Assembly (NCBI GenBank): GCA_043804035.1
Contig: JAZDJJ010000102.1
Coordinates: 1 to 9,424 of the forward strand
Source of the DNA: JAZDJJ01 sp043804035
Lineage (GTDB): Bacteria; Bacteroidota; Bacteroidia; Palsa-948
DNA length: 9,424 nt
Direction: 5' to 3'
Shown: in pieces, positions 6,405-9,424 of the stretch
Numbering within the stretch: position 1 is the stretch's first letter
How the letters are laid out: every line of letters begins with the position of its first letter
Translations under genes and position numbers: made by a program
Notes under the pieces: model-generated
What the model was told of the DNA's origin: nothing
What the model saw: the letters and a program-made list of their open reading frames with translations, nothing else
Database searches by the model: none

Positions 6405-8815
6405 TGTTTATTTTTTTTCACACTCTGATAATCCAGGTAGTAAAGAATCTTAATGGAAAAACTATTTTGTTGAGGTGCTGAAATTGTGTTGTTGAAATCA
6501 TTAAAATAATTAGAAATAAGTTCTTGTCTTTCTGTAAGAATTATATTCTTCCAAACAATGCTCATTTCGCTTCCGGGCAAAAACTGCCATATAAAAGCGA
6601 GATAAATATTAAAAGCATTAAAGTTAATATCGTTATTTAAATTGTAAGATGTAAAAGCAGATTTTCCTACATCATTCACGGCAAAATAACTTTTGTATTT
6701 CACCTGCGACCAGTAGTGATATACCCTTAATGAAAACGACATATTGCTTTTGAAAATATAATTGCTTTCAATAGTATTTGTATACGTTTGCAAATCACGA
6801 ACTCCAAAAATAATTGTGTCATTCACAAGCGCAACCCACCCGACATTATCATTTTTATTTTCAGTTAAAAAAGAATAACCCATATTAAATTTATTGTTGA
6901 AGCGATAGTGCGGGTTGATTGACCATAAAAAAACAGTTCTGTTGCGTTCATTGAAAATACGGTAATTGATACTTCCGCTTAAAGAAAAGGGCTTACTAAT
7001 GTCAGATGAAAAATAATTTTGGGTTTCGTAGTTTTTTGTATATGAATAATATCTGCTAAAAGTTTTTGTTTCAAAGTAATCAAAGTTGTTAAACGGCTGT
7101 GTTGATAAAAAAAATCTCCACGTAAAGTAATTTTTAAATTCAATATTATTGTCGTTGACTATGTAAAACCACGTGTACTTGCGGGGATTATGCAACATTA
7201 TCAAACCCATTCTCAGAGCAGTGCTTAATTTATTTATTATCCAAAACGGTTTGTAAATGTTGTAACTTTGATTGAGATAATGAGAAAATTGATTTGTTCT
7301 ATCAATATAGCCAATATCATTTGGATTATAGGTTGTGCTAACGTCATTCTGAGTTAATTCAATAGTATAATTTCCACTAATCTTTCCGAGAGAGACATTG
7401 TAATAATATCCCAATTTTGTGCTATCAGGAAAAAATAATTGAGTAAGAGCACCTGAACCAGAAAACGCGAATATATTTTTCTTGTTTACAAATTTGAATT
7501 GCGTTCCTGTAGCATTAGCATCATAAACATTTCCATTGCGAGAAACATTTGTATTTATTAAACTGATATAAGAATTGTTTTTCATTCCCTGGTCAAGAAC
7601 AAACACATTGTAATTGGTCAGAGGATTAGTAAGAATGTTACGAGTAGCATAAGAAATTGTATCCTTAATTGTAGCACGAGTGGGTGCAGTTACTGCATTA
7701 AAAAATCCGATACCGAGTTTATTTTTTGTCCGTCCTGAAATTTTTGTAGCGTTATACAACTGCGAAGAAGAAGGATTCTTGACAATAATTTCATTAGAAT
7801 TAATTTTATCTTTTACACTTTCAAATCCGAGCAGTTTGCTTCCTATTCTTCTGGAATAAAAAATATTTGCACGATTAAAAAGTTCTGTTCCTTCCGTGAA
7901 GAAAGGACGTTGTTCATAATAATATGTTTCAATAGGCGAAAGGTTTAACACTTCGTCATCGCTACGCACCTGATTGAAATCAGGAACAAGCATCATATCC
8001 ATCGTAAAACTTTCGTTGATACCATACTTTATATCTGCACCTCCGTTAATGGAGTATGAATTATTTTTAGAATAATTATCTGCATACACAGAAACGTAAG
8101 GTGAGAACGAAAGCCGAAAAGGCGATTTAATATTATTTATGTTTTTCAAAATTCCCGCTTGATTGACAATCCCATACACTTCCGGTTTTATAGGATTCCA
8201 ACCGCTTATTTCTTTCTTTCTAAAAATAATCCTATAAAAGTTAATTCCCCATTCCTGCTGCTCTATTTTTGGAAAGCGAATAGCAGAATACGGAATTTTA
8301 AATTCGGCTATCCATCCATTATTTGTAATACGAGTTTTGCTTTCCCACACAGCATTCCACGAGCCATCAACCTGCTCGGCTGAAAATTTTGCATCTGTTT
8401 GTACATCTGCCGCACTTACTTCAAATGCAAAACCGTTGACACCATCACGATAGGTATCCAGAATAATAGCAAAAGCATCTGTGTTGGTATTATTTTCTAC
8501 ATTATCACGTTTAGAAAGTTCATGCAGAATGCTATCGGGAGCGGTATCATACATCATCGCCGCAACGTAAATAGCCGAATTGTCATAGACAACTTTCACC
8601 TCTGTTTTTTGGAATGAAGGATTTCCCGGGTTGGGCGATGTCTGAATGAAATCAGTAGCAATAGGAATATTCATCCAGCAAGAATCATCAAGTAATCCGT
8701 TAATTTTAGGAGGATGTGAAACACGAGTTGCAGTGTATTCTTTTTTTGCCGGAGATTGAGAAAACAAAAATGTTCCAATAAGACAAAAAGAAACTAATAA
8801 AAGTTTTTGTTTCAT
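6386..8815 (-). CDS. CBM9-like / DUF5916 outer-membrane beta-barrel protein
   Basis: This 809-residue protein has a signal peptide (about 1-20: KQK, then a hydrophobic LLLVSFCLIGTFLFS core). A carbohydrate-binding family 9-like domain (about 35-235) opens with PPKINGLLDDSCW (35-47) and continues with VKVVYDNSAIYVAAMMYD (73-90), DAFAIILDTYRDGVNGFAFEV (113-133) and GWIAEFKIPYSAIRF (167-181). The DUF5916 region begins near 236 with the hallmark PDFNQVRSDDEVLNLSPIETYYYEQRPFFTEGTELF (278-313). The rest is rich in alternating aromatic and polar strands, as in an outer-membrane beta-barrel, ending FSIKILYYLDYQ before a short basic tail. Length is normal for the family, which is widespread in Bacteroidota. 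Its function is not established; glycan binding at the surface or transport is a guess from the domain type. The ATG at 8815 directly precedes the signal peptide. The gene appears to be transcribed alone. Confidence 0.92.
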   Translation of the reverse strand: MKQKLLLVSFCLIGTFLFSQSPAKKEYTATRVSHPPKINGLLDDSCWMNIPIATDFIQTSPNPGNPSFQKTEVKVVYDNSAIYVAAMMYDTAPDSILHELSKRDNVENNTNTDAFAIILDTYRDGVNGFAFEVSAADVQTDAKFSAEQVDGSWNAVWESKTRITNNGWIAEFKIPYSAIRFPKIEQQEWGINFYRIIFRKKEISGWNPIKPEVYGIVNQAGILKNINNIKSPFRLSFSPYVSVYADNYSKNNSYSINGGADIKYGINESFTMDMMLVPDFNQVRSDDEVLNLSPIETYYYEQRPFFTEGTELFNRANIFYSRRIGSKLLGFESVKDKINSNEIIVKNPSSSQLYNATKISGRTKNKLGIGFFNAVTAPTRATIKDTISYATRNILTNPLTNYNVFVLDQGMKNNSYISLINTNVSRNGNVYDANATGTQFKFVNKKNIFAFSGSGALTQLFFPDSTKLGYYYNVSLGKISGNYTIELTQNDVSTTYNPNDIGYIDRTNQFSHYLNQSYNIYKPFWIINKLSTALRMGLIMLHNPRKYTWFYIVNDNNIEFKNYFTWRFFLSTQPFNNFDYFETKTFSRYYSYTKNYETQNYFSSDISKPFSLSGSINYRIFNERNRTVFLWSINPHYRFNNKFNMGYSFLTENKNDNVGWVALVNDTIIFGVRDLQTYTNTIESNYIFKSNMSFSLRVYHYWSQVKYKSYFAVNDVGKSAFTSYNLNNDINFNAFNIYLAFIWQFLPGSEMSIVWKNIILTERQELISNYFNDFNNTISAPQQNSFSIKILYYLDYQSVKKNKQPRGKP

Positions 8816-9121
8816 AAATTTTCAGAACTTCTTTAATGTTAGGAGGATTTTAGCAATTATTGAAAGTGAGAAAAAATAAAAATCATTTTGAATTGAAAAA
8901 CTATCTAAATATTGTGGCTCTGCGAAAAGCAAAACAAAAATTACAAATAGTTCGGCAAGATCATTACAAGAGTTATTAACACCTGATTTTAAAAAAAGAA
9001 CTTAATTCTGCGTAACATCAGTTGGTAATTGAGGTTTGCCAAAATTTGCCGAAAAATACATGTGATTGAAAATTTTATGTAGGTTTGTCGTCGTGGTGAA
9101 AATGATAAGATTGCTTCATAA

Positions 9122-9151
9122 TTGTAAATTGTTTTGGTTAATAATTTACAA
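9122..9151. repeat. 9-bp perfect inverted repeat, AT-rich
   Basis: TTGTAAATT (9122-9130) and AATTTACAA (9143-9151) are exact complements separated by 12 bases. On the plus strand a T-rich stretch follows at about 9157-9166. The stem has a single G:C pair per arm, so it is a weak hairpin. It lies about 310 bp upstream of the DUF5916 start, just inside the possible transcript start, and could equally be a regulator site or chance. Confidence 0.3.
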
Positions 9152-9189
9152 AGTAAATTATTTTTTCAAATTTTAATTCAACAACGTAG

Positions 9190-9219
9190 CAAAACTAAAC
9201 ATATTAGGACTTACAGAAA
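9190..9219 (-). promoter_or_regulatory. Weak candidate promoter for the DUF5916 gene
   Basis: TAGTTTTG (minus strand, 9197-9190) fits TAnnTTTG, with TTTC, one base off TTTG, 18 nt upstream (9219-9216). The implied leader of roughly 370 nt is long, and no better box was found closer to the start codon. Treat as tentative. Confidence 0.2.
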
Positions 9220-9284
9220 AATGACAACTCTTATATTTACTCTGCGGTTTTTTGTGGTAAAAAATACATCAAACACAAAGTAGA

Positions 9285-9424
9285 GGGCGGTTCCAAAAAT
9301 TGGTTTCGTCATTGCGACTGCGAGTCACGAAGCAGGAAGCAATCTCTATTTCTACATGAAAAAACAGATTGCTTCAGTCGTTCCTCCTTCGCAATGACGT
9401 TTATTTGTATTTTTAGAACTGCCC
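9285..9424. mobile_element. 140-bp MITE-like non-coding element with terminal inverted repeats, at the window edge
   Basis: The left end GGGCGGTTCCAAAAA (9285-9299) and the right end TTTTTAGAACTGCCC (9410-9424) are 15-bp inverted repeats with two mismatches. Nested inside is a second inverted pair: CGTCATTGCGA (9307-9317) against TCGCAATGACG (9389-9399), and GAAGCAATCT (9336-9345) against AGATTGCTTC (9366-9375). No open reading frame lies within. The inner part resembles the CGTCATTGCGA...GAAGCAATC palindromic repeats common in environmental bacterial genomes. The element stops on the last base of the window, so its true right boundary and any target-site duplication cannot be seen. Confidence 0.65.

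Larger units (their letters stand above)
8816..9284. other. Gene-free upstream region of the DUF5916 gene
   Basis: About 470 bp with no reading frame longer than a few dozen codons that looks coding on either strand. Small structures are present: a candidate -7 box at 9190-9197, a 9-bp inverted repeat at 9122-9151, and a tandem pair TTTGCCAAAA/TTTGCCGAAAA at 9035-9055. I see no gene remnant. The stretch probably combines the promoter region of the DUF5916 gene with non-functional spacer. Confidence 0.5.

Noticed and set aside
8841..8846. AGGAGG on the plus strand as a ribosome binding site.
   Set aside because: No start codon with an open frame follows at a suitable distance, and the genes here show no use of Shine-Dalgarno sequences.
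9100..9175. Possible small plus-strand gene starting at an ATG near 9100.
   Set aside because: It encodes only about 24 residues of AT-driven composition with no binding site or promoter, and overlaps the AT-rich inverted repeat.
9238..9270. CTCTGCGG...TTTGTGGTAAAAAA stretch as a further degraded interspersed repeat.
   Set aside because: It vaguely recalls a common intergenic repeat, but there is no second copy in the window and no inverted structure to support the call.

Overview
This AT-rich window looks like a chromosomal piece of a Bacteroidota (Bacteroidetes) genome. The evidence is a large CBM9-like/DUF5916 outer-membrane protein typical of that phylum, candidate promoters matching its TAnnTTTG -7 box, and starts without a Shine-Dalgarno sequence. 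The genus cannot be told from the sequence. Every gene I can support lies on the minus strand, so in transcription order the window runs from high to low coordinates. I see no tRNA, rRNA, CRISPR array or transposase.

Layout in transcription order. At 9285-9424 a non-coding element bounded by 15-bp terminal inverted repeats ends exactly at the window edge. A gene-free stretch (8816-9284) follows. An 809-residue secreted CBM9-like/DUF5916 protein (8815-6386) comes next; its last codons and stop lie inside a GC-rich palindrome. A 349-bp gap (6385-6037) holds a 59-bp near-perfect inverted repeat and a candidate promoter. Then comes an 1172-residue SMC/SbcC-like ATPase (6036-2518) that stands alone, with no recognisable kleisin, WHD or nuclease partner. 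After 190 bp there is a tight cluster: an unrecognised conserved-looking protein of 165 residues (2327-1830), a GNAT acetyltransferase (1807-1274) and the lytic transglycosylase MltG (1281-223). A 5'-part of a fructose-6-phosphate aldolase/transaldolase gene (152-1) runs off the edge.

How they fit together. The 22-nt gap and 8-nt overlap in the three-gene cluster suggest one transcript, with translational coupling of mltG to the acetyltransferase gene. MltG is cell-wall housekeeping, and the aldolase is central carbon metabolism behind its own possible promoter. The large ATPase is the accessory-looking gene. It has a complete Walker A and a signature motif, but its Walker B carries Glu-Glu in place of Asp-Glu. 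It is the best candidate for something undescribed, for example a solitary SMC-like genome-maintenance or anti-plasmid/anti-phage ATPase. No function can be assigned from this window alone.
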